Below are positions 1 through 8,078 of a DNA stretch of 41,860 nucleotides, one piece after another. Made by a program: the position numbers and the translations under genes. Source of the DNA: an uncultured Alphaproteobacteria bacterium (GTDB lineage Bacteria > Pseudomonadota > Alphaproteobacteria > HIMB59); contig CACPCY010000004.1 in the NCBI GenBank assembly GCA_902632575.1, positions 1 to 41,860 of the forward strand, written 5' to 3'. The notes beneath the pieces were generated by a model. That model was not told where the DNA came from and searched no databases. It saw only the letters and a list, made by a program, of their open reading frames with translations. The number at the start of each line of letters is the position of its first letter. Position 1 is the first letter of the stretch.

Positions 1-453
1 AATACTACCTAGGTTATCTATAAATTTAAGAAAATATTTGTTATCAAATAGCTCTTGTTGTTCAAAATTTTCTTGAAATTCAATAACATTTTTTAAAATT
101 TCTTTCGCATTTGATAGAGGTTTTATTTCTCCATTGATTAATAGTTTTGACTTTTGACTTGAATTAATTTCTCTTTCAACTATCAGGTAATCATCATCAA
201 TATTAATATTTAATTCATTAAGATTTTTTTTAATCAAACTGTTAATCTCAAATATCGCTTTAATTGAAGAAACTTCTTTATCTTTTAAATTAAGATTTTT
301 TTGATTTTTTCCACCAAGTGCTAATTTAAGCCCTTCAATAATTATTGATTTACCAGCACCAGTTTCACCAGTAAATGCATTAAAACCATTTATAAAGTTA
401 ATTGATATTTTTTTTATTAGAAGAAAATTTTTAATTTCTAATGAAACTAACAT
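1..453 (-). CDS. recN: DNA repair protein RecN, N-terminal part (cut by window edge)
   Basis: RecN is an SMC-like ATPase that acts in recombinational repair of double-strand breaks. The visible 151 residues begin with an ATG at 453-451. They show the usual opening of the family, with a beta strand (LVSLEIKNFLLI) followed by the Walker A motif GETGAGKS at about residues 29-36 and then IIIEGLKLALGG. The rest of the protein, including the coiled coil and Walker B, lies outside the window. The start codon is only 5 nt downstream of the bamD stop codon, so the two are almost certainly cotranscribed. The bamD-recN pair is a common alphaproteobacterial arrangement. Confidence 0.9.
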   Translation of the reverse strand, partial: MLVSLEIKNFLLIKKISINFINGFNAFTGETGAGKSIIIEGLKLALGGKNQKNLNLKDKEVSSIKAIFEINSLIKKNLNELNINIDDDYLIVEREINSSQKSKLLINGEIKPLSNAKEILKNVIEFQENFEQQELFDNKYFLKFIDNLGSI

Positions 454-458
454 TTAAA

Positions 459-1322
459 TTATTTTAAAATTTCAATATCTGATTGTGTTGACTCATTTTC
501 AATAAATATTTCTATTGGGTTATATTTTTCGAACCAATTTGGTTCATTATCAATATCATTTATATTATTTATTAAATTATAAATCTTACTGTACCAATTA
601 CTATTAGGAAAATTATAAGCTAATATCGAAGCATACTTTATAGACGTATCAATTTCATCTAAATCAAAATAGATTTTAGACAAATAAAATAATGTTTCAG
701 ATATTGAATTGCTAGAATTATGATTTTCATAAATATCCACTAAATATAATAAAGCCCCATTATAATTTTTTCTTTTAATATAAAACTTTGCTTTTTCTAA
801 TTTACTTTCTGCTAAATTATTATTAATAACTTGGATTTTAGTGATAATATCAATTTCATATATGCTATCTGGATAAGCGTTCAATATGAAAGTGAATTTA
901 TCTAAGGCTATTTCTGCATTTTGTTGACTATAATCTGATTTTTTAATTAAAACATAATATGTCATTGCTTCTAAATAATTTGCATAAACAATGTCACTAC
1001 TACCAGGATAGTATTTTTTGTAATTTTCTGATAATGCCCTAGTTTTTTCATAACTCTTATTAATAAAATGAATATACGCTTTTAGAAGAATGCTCTTATT
1101 AGCGTATCTACTGCTTGGAAAAAGAACTTCAATCTTATTTAACTCAACTAATGCATTTTCAAGATTATCATTTGTTATATGTTCATTCGCAAGTTCAAAT
1201 AGTTCTTTGTCATTTAACGTATTATTTTCAAATATATTTATTTGATCATTATAATTAATTGAATCATTAGATGAACAAGAAATAATAAATATTGATAAAA
1301 CTAAAAGAATCAGATTTAACAT
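459..1322 (-). CDS. bamD: Outer membrane assembly lipoprotein BamD
   Basis: BamD is a periplasmic lipoprotein of the BAM complex that folds beta-barrel proteins into the outer membrane. The 287-residue product starts with a hydrophobic signal peptide ending in a lipobox (FIISC, modified Cys about residue 16), followed by a Ser/Asn-rich linker. It then carries TPR-like helical repeats, for example around LFELANEHITNDNLENAL and ALVELNKIEVLFPSSRYA, which fit the family. The lipobox position fixes the start at 1322. recN follows after 5 nt. The divergent amidase begins only 2 nt away, leaving no free promoter space. Identification rests on the lipobox, the TPR pattern and the recN neighbour. Confidence 0.85.
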   Translation of the reverse strand: MLNLILLVLSIFIISCSSNDSINYNDQINIFENNTLNDKELFELANEHITNDNLENALVELNKIEVLFPSSRYANKSILLKAYIHFINKSYEKTRALSENYKKYYPGSSDIVYANYLEAMTYYVLIKKSDYSQQNAEIALDKFTFILNAYPDSIYEIDIITKIQVINNNLAESKLEKAKFYIKRKNYNGALLYLVDIYENHNSSNSISETLFYLSKIYFDLDEIDTSIKYASILAYNFPNSNWYSKIYNLINNINDIDNEPNWFEKYNPIEIFIENESTQSDIEILK

Positions 1323-1324
1323 TC

Positions 1325-1972
1325 ATGAATTATAGCTTTAGAAGAAAAAATAAAACAGTCAAATATGTTGTTATCCACTATACTGGTATGAAAAGTATAA
1401 ATTTAGCTTATCAAAAATTATCTAATAGAAAATCTAATGTAAGTGCTCACTATTTGATATCTGCTCAAGGAAAAATATTTAATCTATTATGTCCCAGATT
1501 TAAGGCATGGCATGCTGGCAAATCAAAATGGGAAAATAATAATAATATAAATGATTACTCCATAGGAATAGAATTAGAAAATCAAGGCCATGAACATGGG
1601 TATCAAAATTTCACAAAGAGACAGTATAATTCTTTAACATTATTAGTAAATTTTTTAAAAAAAAATTTTTATATTCATGATAAAAATTTTATTTTTCATT
1701 CTGATATTTCACCTGATAGAAAAAAAGATCCTGGTGAAAAATTCATATTAAATAATATTGGAATAAAAAGATTTAAAAATCTAAAAAAAAGAAGAAATAC
1801 TAATCTAAATTTAAATAGCTTGTTAAAGTTTTATGGATTTCACCAATATTATATTAATAATTACAAAAGTTATTGCATAATGGCAGTTAAAAGAACACTT
1901 AATTATAAAACAATATCTTCAAGTGTATCTAAAAAATTCTTAAATAATTTTTATAATTTATTATTTAGTTAA
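1325..1972 (+). CDS. N-acetylmuramoyl-L-alanine amidase, AmpD-like (Amidase_2)
   Basis: This is a zinc amidase of the AmpD/PGRP fold, which cleaves the bond between N-acetylmuramic acid and L-Ala in peptidoglycan or muropeptides. From the ATG at 1325 it is 215 residues. The likely zinc ligands are His18 in VVIHYTG, His125 in FHSDISPDRKKDPG and Asp135 in the same motif. The substrate-groove motif AWHAGKS lies at 61-67. The C-terminal third (Asn/Lys-rich, LNLNSLLKFYGF) resembles a degenerate peptidoglycan-binding domain. There is no signal peptide, so a cytoplasmic recycling role is more likely than a periplasmic one; that is inference. An in-frame TTG at 1292 would overlap bamD and is less likely. 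The gene sits just before rnpB and mraZ. Confidence 0.85.
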   Translation: MNYSFRRKNKTVKYVVIHYTGMKSINLAYQKLSNRKSNVSAHYLISAQGKIFNLLCPRFKAWHAGKSKWENNNNINDYSIGIELENQGHEHGYQNFTKRQYNSLTLLVNFLKKNFYIHDKNFIFHSDISPDRKKDPGEKFILNNIGIKRFKNLKKRRNTNLNLNSLLKFYGFHQYYINNYKSYCIMAVKRTLNYKTISSSVSKKFLNNFYNLLFS

Positions 1973-1989
1973 TATTGTGTATCATTATA

Positions 1990-2320
1990 ATGGGTAGCGT
2001 GCAGTCGCTTTGTTTACAAAGAGGAAAGTCTGAGCTCACGTAGAAAGTGATAACGGATAACGTCCGTCGAGGGTAACCTTAGGGAAAGTGCAGCAGAAAT
2101 AAACCGCCGTAAGGTAAGGGTGAAAAGGTGAGGTAAGAGCTTACCGGATACTTAAACTGTATCGCAATATGCAAACCCTATCACGAGTAAGATCAAATAG
2201 AGGCCTATACTTTTTCTACAGTTGGTCTGGGTTGATCGCTAGAGTTAGCCAGCAATGGTTAATCTAGATAAATGACTGCGGTTATTATTATAATACAGAA
2301 CTCAGCTTACAGCTACCCAT
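1990..2320 (+). ncRNA. rnpB: RNase P RNA (M1 RNA, type A)
   Basis: This is the catalytic RNA of RNase P, which matures tRNA 5' ends. The universal core GAGGAAAGTC is at 2021-2030, and AGGGAAAGTGCAGCAGAAAT then AAACCGCC follow at about 2081-2107. The 3' core ATAAATGACTGC is at about 2267-2278, and ACAGAACTCAGCTTAC precedes the end. Helix P1 is a perfect 9-bp pairing of ATGGGTAGC (1990-1998) with GCTACCCAT (2312-2320), which sets the ends. Helix P2 pairs GCAGTC (about 2001-2006) with GACTGC (about 2273-2278). No terminator hairpin is visible before mraZ. The exact ends are inferred from P1. Confidence 0.96.
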
Positions 2321-2325
2321 TACTA

Positions 2326-2354
2326 TTTACTATTACCAAAAAATCCCATATAAT
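2326..2354 (+). promoter_or_regulatory. Candidate sigma70 promoter of the dcw operon
   Basis: A perfect TATAAT lies at 2349-2354 with TTTACT, a partial match to TTGACA, at 2326-2331, separated by 17 nt. Transcription would start near 2361, only about 7-13 nt before the mraZ start, giving an almost leaderless mRNA with no Shine-Dalgarno sequence. The -10 box lies inside the MraZ repeat array, so binding there should block RNA polymerase. The assignment is from consensus alone. Confidence 0.55.
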
Positions 2355-2368
2355 CCCATAAAATACCA
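2334..2368 (-). promoter_or_regulatory. MraZ operator: four 5-bp direct repeats at exact 10-bp spacing
   Basis: Read on the minus strand, the units are TGGTA (2368-2364), TGGGA (2358-2354), TGGGA (2348-2344) and TGGTA (2338-2334), each separated by a 5-nt A/T spacer. Direct TGGGN repeats with 5-nt spacers upstream of mraZ are the published binding pattern for E. coli MraZ. Here the array covers the candidate -10 box and touches the mraZ start codon, which predicts autorepression of the cell-wall and division operon. The two inner units match the consensus; the outer two have TGGT instead of TGGG. Confidence 0.75.
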
Positions 2369-2373
2369 TGTTA

Positions 2374-2784
2374 ATGTTTCTATCCTCATTTTATGGAAAT
2401 TTAGACTCCAAAAATAGAGTTGCTATACCATCCCCATTTAGATCTATTATAAATAATTCAAATGAAAAAACGTATATATTTAAAAGTTTAAAGTATGAAT
2501 GTTTAGAGATTCACTTATCCTCAAAAATCAACTCTTTGATTAAAAGCTTTGATGAAAAGGATTTCTTTTCAAAAAAAAATGATCATTTTAAAACCGCAAT
2601 ACTGTCAGACTTAGAGGAAATATCTATAGATAAAGAAGGCCGATTTATTTTAAAAGATCAACTTCAAAAATTTTCAAAAATATCAAAAGAAATTATTTTT
2701 ATCGGAAAAGGAAATCACTTTGAAATTTGGAAAAAACAATCTGGTGAAATACATAAAAAAAATTCAAGAGCAAAATTCAAATGA
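2374..2784 (+). CDS. mraZ: Transcriptional regulator MraZ
   Basis: MraZ is an AbrB-like DNA-binding protein that forms rings and represses the division and cell-wall (dcw) operon it heads. Two swapped-hairpin repeats are visible: one around NLDSKNRVAIP near the N-terminus and one around SIDKEGRFILK near residue 88, each with the family D-x3-R signature. I chose ATG 2374 because family members begin with MF followed directly by the first strand; ATG 2368 in the same frame adds two residues. The gene ends 3 nt inside rsmH, so translation is likely coupled. Its own operator repeats lie immediately upstream. Length (136 aa) is close to the family norm of about 140-150. Confidence 0.93.
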   Translation: MFLSSFYGNLDSKNRVAIPSPFRSIINNSNEKTYIFKSLKYECLEIHLSSKINSLIKSFDEKDFFSKKNDHFKTAILSDLEEISIDKEGRFILKDQLQKFSKISKEIIFIGKGNHFEIWKKQSGEIHKKNSRAKFK

Positions 2785-3680
2785 TATTAGACAATCACAT
2801 ACCTATCATGACTAATGAAATTTTATCATTTATAGATGGAAAAAAAAAATTATCTATTTTAGATTGCACATTTGGTGGAGGTGGGCATTCCAAAATATTT
2901 TTAGAAAGAGGTCATTTCGTTACAGCTATAGATCAAGATAATAATTCGTTAATGATTGCAAAAAAGTTAAAAAAAAACTTTCAAAATATATTTTTTCACA
3001 AATCAAATTTTAAAGATATTGACTTATTAAAGCTTAAATTTAAAAAATTTAATTTTATATTACTAGATCTTGGTTTTTCATCTAATCAATTAGATAACAA
3101 AAATATTGGCTTATCATTTAAGATAAATGCAGATTTAAATATGAACTACCTTTGTCGCGATTTAAATGCATATAAAATATTAAATTATTATGACGAAGAG
3201 AATCTCCATAGAGTATTTAATTTATACGGTGAAATTAATCAGTCTAGAAAATTATCCAAATATATTGTTGAACAAAGATCCATTAAAAAGATTAAAACCA
3301 ACTTTGAATTTATCAAAGTTTTAAGAAATAGTGGGGTTAATTTTAGATCAAAAAAAATACATTTCGCAACCCAAGCTTTTCAAGCACTTAGGATTGAAAC
3401 AAACAATGAATTGGAGAACCTTCTTATATTTTTAAAAAAGGTACACAATTACATGAAATTAGATGGGCATTTAGCAATAATCTCTTTTCATAGCCTAGAG
3501 GACCGAATAGTTAAAAATTACTTCAGAGATAACAAAGTAAAAAAAAATAAAAAATTTAATAATAATAATTGGGGTTTTGAAATTTTAACAAAAAAACCTT
3601 TAACTACATCAAAATATGAAATTATTAATAATAATCGATCTAGATCTGCAAAATTAAGAGTTGGGAGATTTATAAATTGA
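2781..3680 (+). CDS. rsmH: 16S rRNA (cytosine-1402 N4) methyltransferase RsmH
   Basis: RsmH (MraW) methylates N4 of C1402 in the decoding centre of 16S rRNA, using S-adenosylmethionine. The 299-residue product opens with HIPIMTNEIL and the SAM-binding loop TFGGGGHS at about residues 30-37. LLDLGFSSNQLD follows near residue 100, and the catalytic-region motif ISFHSLEDRIVKNYF comes in the C-terminal third. It ends with the family tail RSAKLRVGRF. The start overlaps the mraZ stop by 4 nt (ATGA), and ftsL starts within the last codons. Its position as second gene of the dcw operon is standard. Confidence 0.95.
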   Translation: MILDNHIPIMTNEILSFIDGKKKLSILDCTFGGGGHSKIFLERGHFVTAIDQDNNSLMIAKKLKKNFQNIFFHKSNFKDIDLLKLKFKKFNFILLDLGFSSNQLDNKNIGLSFKINADLNMNYLCRDLNAYKILNYYDEENLHRVFNLYGEINQSRKLSKYIVEQRSIKKIKTNFEFIKVLRNSGVNFRSKKIHFATQAFQALRIETNNELENLLIFLKKVHNYMKLDGHLAIISFHSLEDRIVKNYFRDNKVKKNKKFNNNNWGFEILTKKPLTTSKYEIINNNRSRSAKLRVGRFIN

Positions 3681-3973
3681 TTAATTATATCACAAAATTC
3701 ATTTTAATATTTATTTTTATCATTTTATTTTTAAGTTTTAAAAATCAAACAAAAATAATGGAAAATAATTTGTCTTTACTAAAAAAAAATTATTATCATG
3801 AAATTCAAATCTTAACTAATAAAGAAATACTCCTTACTAAACAAATTAATGAACTAAAATTAAATGATGTTAAAGAATTAGAGTTTATTCAAGATAATAA
3901 AATCATTAAGTTTGATAGAAATGAGTTTAATGACTTTACCATTATAAAGGTCAATTATGTTCAATCTGAGTAA
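3677..3973 (+). CDS. ftsL: Cell division protein FtsL-like
   Basis: This 98-residue bitopic membrane protein has a hydrophobic segment at about residues 6-21 (KFILIFIFIILFLSF). A Lys/Glu/Asn-rich stretch follows, with heptad-like spacing consistent with a coiled coil. FtsL sequences are poorly conserved, so the call rests on size, topology and its fixed place between rsmH and ftsI. FtsL bridges FtsB/FtsQ and the septal synthase FtsWI. The start is a TTG that overlaps the rsmH stop as TTGA, and the 3' end overlaps ftsI by 17 nt. No conserved catalytic residue is expected. Confidence 0.75.
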   Translation: MINYITKFILIFIFIILFLSFKNQTKIMENNLSLLKKNYYHEIQILTNKEILLTKQINELKLNDVKELEFIQDNKIIKFDRNEFNDFTIIKVNYVQSE

Positions 3974-5423
3974 TGAGACAGACTATAAATTACTTTATAA
4001 AACAAAAAATTATTACAATTTTTTTATTTTAACTATCTTATTTCTTTTTATTGCTATTTTTGTTCGACTAATTATTTTAAGTTTAGATAACGAAAAGAAT
4101 AAGTCCCAATTTAGTTCAAGAGATACAGACCTAAAAGTATTACCGACTATTTATGATCTTAATAAAAAAACACTAGCATACTCTAGCTATAATTTCTCAG
4201 TTAAAAATATAAAAAATAAAGTATCATACTTAAGAAGAGATATACCTCTAAATGATATTTTAGAATTAATTTATAATGGTGATCCTTATATTAAGTTCGA
4301 AAAAATTCTTACAAGAAAATATCCATATAGCTCTATTACTAATAATATGATTGGTCATACAAATATTGAACATCAAGGAGTATCTCTAATTGAAAAATTT
4401 GTAGATAAAAATAGAAATGATATTGAACTTTCCTTAGATATCCAGATACAAAAGAAAATATATGACTCTTTGTTTAATGACGCAAATTATTTAAACCCAG
4501 ATTATGCTATGAATGTTTTAATTGACCTGAGTTCTGAAGAGATTATTAGTAATGTTTTTTTAGATAACAGGGACTCAAATAGATTTGATCAAACATTATT
4601 ACCTCTGAAGGATTTAAAATATGATTTTGGATCAGTTTTTAAAACATTTACAGTTTACTCTGCTATAAAAAATCAGAAAATTGAATTAAATGAGTACTTT
4701 GATGTAGATCAACCTGTATATATCGGAGATAAAATAATTAACGACTTCCCTAGAAACAGCGATATACCAATTCAAGTAAAAGACATATTAAAAAAATCTT
4801 CAAACAGGGGGGCAATTTTAATAAGAAGAAATTTAGACTGTCAAAACGAATTTAAATTTGATTTAGATCAAATAGGTCTTTTAAAATCAGCAAAAATTGG
4901 ATATGGCTTAATATCTGTTGAGCCAACTGTAAATAACTTTAAGGGAAGATACTGCGATAATATTCCTTTTGGTTATGGTCTATCTGTAACCCCGATACAA
5001 TTAATAAACGCTTATGGAAAAATAATAACAGGTAGAAATAATTTCCAAGCTACTTTTGAAAAACAAAAAAAGAAAAATAAAAATCAATATAATCAAGTTT
5101 CTAGTACTATTAACAAACTATTATTTTATGCTAATGAAACAAATGATGACCTTTACAATGACTTTTTAGTTGCTGGTAAAACAGGTACAGCTGATCAAAC
5201 TCTTACTAATGGTGAAACAATTCAAAATGTTACATATATTAGTTTTTTCCCATACAATAATCCAAAATACCTGAATTTAACATTCATGCAAAACCCTAGA
5301 GAAAAGTATGGTAAACACATGACAGCTGGAAATACAGTAAAGCCGTCATTTTTTAATATTTTGAGAGAAATTTATATGTACCTTGATTTATCTATAATTA
5401 ATACAGACAGTACAGATATTTAA
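3957..5423 (+). CDS. ftsI: Septal peptidoglycan transpeptidase FtsI (PBP3), short form
   Basis: FtsI crosslinks septal peptidoglycan together with the FtsW glycosyltransferase. A cytoplasmic N-terminus is followed by one membrane anchor at about 18-42. The penicillin-binding triad is intact: S226-V-F-K229 (SxxK), S281-S-N283 (SxN) and KTGT at 408-411. The motif GYGLSVTPIQL at about 339-349 is typical of class B PBPs. At 488 residues it is noticeably shorter than the roughly 570-590 of well-studied FtsI proteins. The missing length comes mainly from a reduced pedestal domain and C-terminus. The stop overlaps the murE start by 1 nt. Confidence 0.93.
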   Translation: MFNLSNETDYKLLYKTKNYYNFFILTILFLFIAIFVRLIILSLDNEKNKSQFSSRDTDLKVLPTIYDLNKKTLAYSSYNFSVKNIKNKVSYLRRDIPLNDILELIYNGDPYIKFEKILTRKYPYSSITNNMIGHTNIEHQGVSLIEKFVDKNRNDIELSLDIQIQKKIYDSLFNDANYLNPDYAMNVLIDLSSEEIISNVFLDNRDSNRFDQTLLPLKDLKYDFGSVFKTFTVYSAIKNQKIELNEYFDVDQPVYIGDKIINDFPRNSDIPIQVKDILKKSSNRGAILIRRNLDCQNEFKFDLDQIGLLKSAKIGYGLISVEPTVNNFKGRYCDNIPFGYGLSVTPIQLINAYGKIITGRNNFQATFEKQKKKNKNQYNQVSSTINKLLFYANETNDDLYNDFLVAGKTGTADQTLTNGETIQNVTYISFFPYNNPKYLNLTFMQNPREKYGKHMTAGNTVKPSFFNILREIYMYLDLSIINTDSTDI

Positions 5424-6799
5424 TGAACTTAAATGATTTAAAAGATAGAGGTTATAATATCGTCTCAAATTGGCAAGAATGTAACACAAAATCTATTTTC
5501 ATATTAGTTACTAATGACTTAAAAAAAATTATAAGATACGAGAAATTAGCTACAAAAAAGAAATGTAAATATATTATTTGTGATATTAAATTCAAAAATA
5601 AGATTAAACAAATCCAAACTAAATTTTTTTTTTATAAAAACCAAAATGATTTGTTTGAAATAGCAAAAATCTTTTACAGTTTTGGTAATGGTAAAATTAT
5701 ATTTGTTACAGGCACAAATGGTAAAACCTCTATTGCCTATGGGGCAAATATATTATTTAATATTAATGGACATAAGTCTTGCTATATTGGAACATTAGGT
5801 TTTTACATTAATAAAAAAAAAATAAAGAGTTTAAAAAATACTACACCATCATACTTTGAAATACTTAATTTACTTCAAATAGCAAATAATCATAAAGTTA
5901 AATTTGTATTTATCGAGGTTTCAAGCATTGGTTATAGTGAAGGTAGAATTGGAAATTTGAAATATAATTACTGTGTATTAACTAATTTAAAATCTGATCA
6001 TCTTGATTATCATAAAAATTTAAAAAGTTATCACTTAGCAAAAGTTAATCTTATTAAAAGACATAGATCTAAAAACTCAATTTTGTTTTTACAAGACGAT
6101 TATTTAAAGAGTAAATTTAATAACTTTAATCAAATAATCACTCAAAGTACCTTTTTATCTAAAAATAAAATTTCAATAGTTCACAAAAAGTTAGGTAAAT
6201 TTCAAATATCTACAAAAAATAGATCCTATCAAATCGATAGCTTTAACGATTATATGATTAAGAATATTATTACTATTTTCATGTTGTATGACAAATTATT
6301 TAAACTACTCCCACTAAAGATAAATAAATCAATATTTCCACCTGGGAGGTCAGAAATTGTTTATAATAAAAAAAATAAAATCATAATAATAGATTATGCT
6401 CATTCAAAAGATGCTTACGAAAATTTATTATGTAAATTACCCCTTTTAAATAAAAATATAATTATAATTTATGGATGTGGCGGAGATAGAGATAAAATAA
6501 AAAGACCGCAAATTGCTAAAGTTGTCTCAAAATATACTAACTTACAAATTATAACAGATGATAATCCTAGAAATGAAGACCCAGCTATGATTAGAAAGTC
6601 TCTTATTAAATACTCATCCAACCCAATTGAGGTGCCAAGTAGAAGAAAGGCTATAAAATTTGGTATAAGATATATAAAAAAAAATGATGGCATTTTGATT
6701 ATAGCTGGAAAGGGACATGAGGATAAACAAAACTACAAAAACAAATACTATTTATTTAATGACAGAGTGATTTCATCAAATTATGCAAAAAATTTATAA
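5423..6799 (+). CDS. murE: UDP-MurNAc-L-Ala-D-Glu:meso-diaminopimelate ligase MurE
   Basis: MurE is the cytoplasmic ATP-dependent ligase adding the third residue of the peptidoglycan stem peptide. The ATP loop TGTNGKTS is at about 96-103. The C-terminal domain carries DNPR at about 380-383, the signature for recognising meso-diaminopimelate rather than lysine, and a GKGHED motif lies near the end. The predicted peptidoglycan is therefore the Gram-negative DAP type. The 458-residue length is slightly below the usual 480-500. The gene overlaps the ftsI stop by 1 nt (TAATG) and its 3' end overlaps murF by 17 nt. Confidence 0.95.
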   Translation: MNLNDLKDRGYNIVSNWQECNTKSIFILVTNDLKKIIRYEKLATKKKCKYIICDIKFKNKIKQIQTKFFFYKNQNDLFEIAKIFYSFGNGKIIFVTGTNGKTSIAYGANILFNINGHKSCYIGTLGFYINKKKIKSLKNTTPSYFEILNLLQIANNHKVKFVFIEVSSIGYSEGRIGNLKYNYCVLTNLKSDHLDYHKNLKSYHLAKVNLIKRHRSKNSILFLQDDYLKSKFNNFNQIITQSTFLSKNKISIVHKKLGKFQISTKNRSYQIDSFNDYMIKNIITIFMLYDKLFKLLPLKINKSIFPPGRSEIVYNKKNKIIIIDYAHSKDAYENLLCKLPLLNKNIIIIYGCGGDRDKIKRPQIAKVVSKYTNLQIITDDNPRNEDPAMIRKSLIKYSSNPIEVPSRRKAIKFGIRYIKKNDGILIIAGKGHEDKQNYKNKYYLFNDRVISSNYAKNL

Positions 6800-8078
6800 A
6801 ATTATTTATGAATTAAAATCAAAATACAATTCCAATATAGTTTTTGACACAAGACTCTTAAAAAAAAATGATATTTTTATTGGTCTAAAAACAAAAAATA
6901 ATGACGGTAACTTGTATTATAATGATGCAATTAAAAAAAAAGCATCTTTAGTAATTGTAAATTTAAAAAATAAGCACCCTAAATTGTTTTACGTAAAAGA
7001 TACTAAATTATTTATCAAAAACTTTTGTCAATTTATAATTGACTCTTATAAAGGTAAAATTATTGCAGTAACTGGATCTGTAGGTAAAACAACAATCAAA
7101 GAAAATATTTATCATATATTAAGAAATAATAATTTTAATACATACAGATCTTATAAAAATTATAATAATATTCAGGGATTACAATTCTCTATTATGAATA
7201 TGAGTTTGAGTAGTAATTACTCAGTATTTGAATTAGGAATTAATGGCTCTGGTGAAATGACTAATCTAATTAAAACCTTACAACCGCATTATTGCCTGGT
7301 TACAGGAATTGAAAATTCCCATATTGGTAACTTCAAAAATTTTAATTGTCTTATAGATAATAAATTAAAAATTTTCAATTCAAAAAGACTTATTACGGGG
7401 TTAATTAATTTTAATTATGAACCTCAATACATAAAACGTAAAATTAATTCTAATGTAGAACTTATAAATATTGATAACTTGAAAAAAAATATTCATAAAA
7501 ATAAAACAAATTTCTTAATTGACTTTAATCATAATAAAAGAAAATATTCAATAAATTCGTCTAGGGGTGATTTTTGTATTAATTTAGCAATAATCTCATT
7601 TTTATTTATAAAATCTTTTATAAAAAAAATAAAAATTAATAACTTCTTTTATGATGACTCTATTATTGAGTCTAGGGGTAAAGAAGTTTTAACTTTTATA
7701 GGAAGTAAAAGGGTTCGTTTTTATGATCATAGCTACAATGCTAGTCCATTTTCACTTGATAAACAAATCCGTATATTTCATGAGAGAAACATTAAACAAA
7801 AAATATATATTTTGGGAGCTATGAAGGAACTTGGATCTCAGTCTGATTTTTTTCATATACAAATAATTAAATTGGTTATTAATTTAAATTTAACAAAAAT
7901 TATTTTCATTGGAGACGAATTCTATAAGTTTAAAAAAAGGTTTAATAAATTCATTTTTTATAAAAACTATACTCCAGCTTTCAAATATTTGAATAAAGAA
8001 ATTGACAATATAAAAAATATATTTGTCATGGGCTCAAGATCAAACCAACTAGATAGGCTAATTAAAGATGTTAAGTGA
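6783..8078 (+). CDS. murF: UDP-MurNAc-tripeptide:D-Ala-D-Ala ligase MurF
   Basis: MurF adds D-Ala-D-Ala to UDP-MurNAc-tripeptide, completing the soluble peptidoglycan precursor. The Mur-ligase ATP loop VTGSVGKTT is at about residues 96-104. The central domain shows the YNNIQGLQ and ELGINGSGEM patterns that distinguish MurF from the other Mur ligases. The C-terminal domain contains DHSYNASPFSLDK and ends with MGSRSNQLD, like the family's GSR/GSRS tail. It is 431 residues long. The start overlaps murE by 17 nt and the stop overlaps mraY by 11 nt, consistent with one operon. Confidence 0.94.
   Translation: MQKIYKIIYELKSKYNSNIVFDTRLLKKNDIFIGLKTKNNDGNLYYNDAIKKKASLVIVNLKNKHPKLFYVKDTKLFIKNFCQFIIDSYKGKIIAVTGSVGKTTIKENIYHILRNNNFNTYRSYKNYNNIQGLQFSIMNMSLSSNYSVFELGINGSGEMTNLIKTLQPHYCLVTGIENSHIGNFKNFNCLIDNKLKIFNSKRLITGLINFNYEPQYIKRKINSNVELINIDNLKKNIHKNKTNFLIDFNHNKRKYSINSSRGDFCINLAIISFLFIKSFIKKIKINNFFYDDSIIESRGKEVLTFIGSKRVRFYDHSYNASPFSLDKQIRIFHERNIKQKIYILGAMKELGSQSDFFHIQIIKLVINLNLTKIIFIGDEFYKFKKRFNKFIFYKNYTPAFKYLNKEIDNIKNIFVMGSRSNQLDRLIKDVK

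Noticed and set aside
1980..1991. TATAAT at 1986-1991 as the rnpB promoter
   Set aside because: It overlaps the first bases of the P1 helix; starting 7 nt downstream would remove P1 from the RNA. TATCAT at 1980-1985 fits the P1-defined end better, but neither has a clear -35, so no rnpB promoter is listed.
2314..2318. TACCC in the rnpB P1 helix as a further MraZ unit
   Set aside because: It is in 10-bp phase (two steps from 2334), but the intervening unit at 2324 does not match and the bases are explained by P1 pairing.
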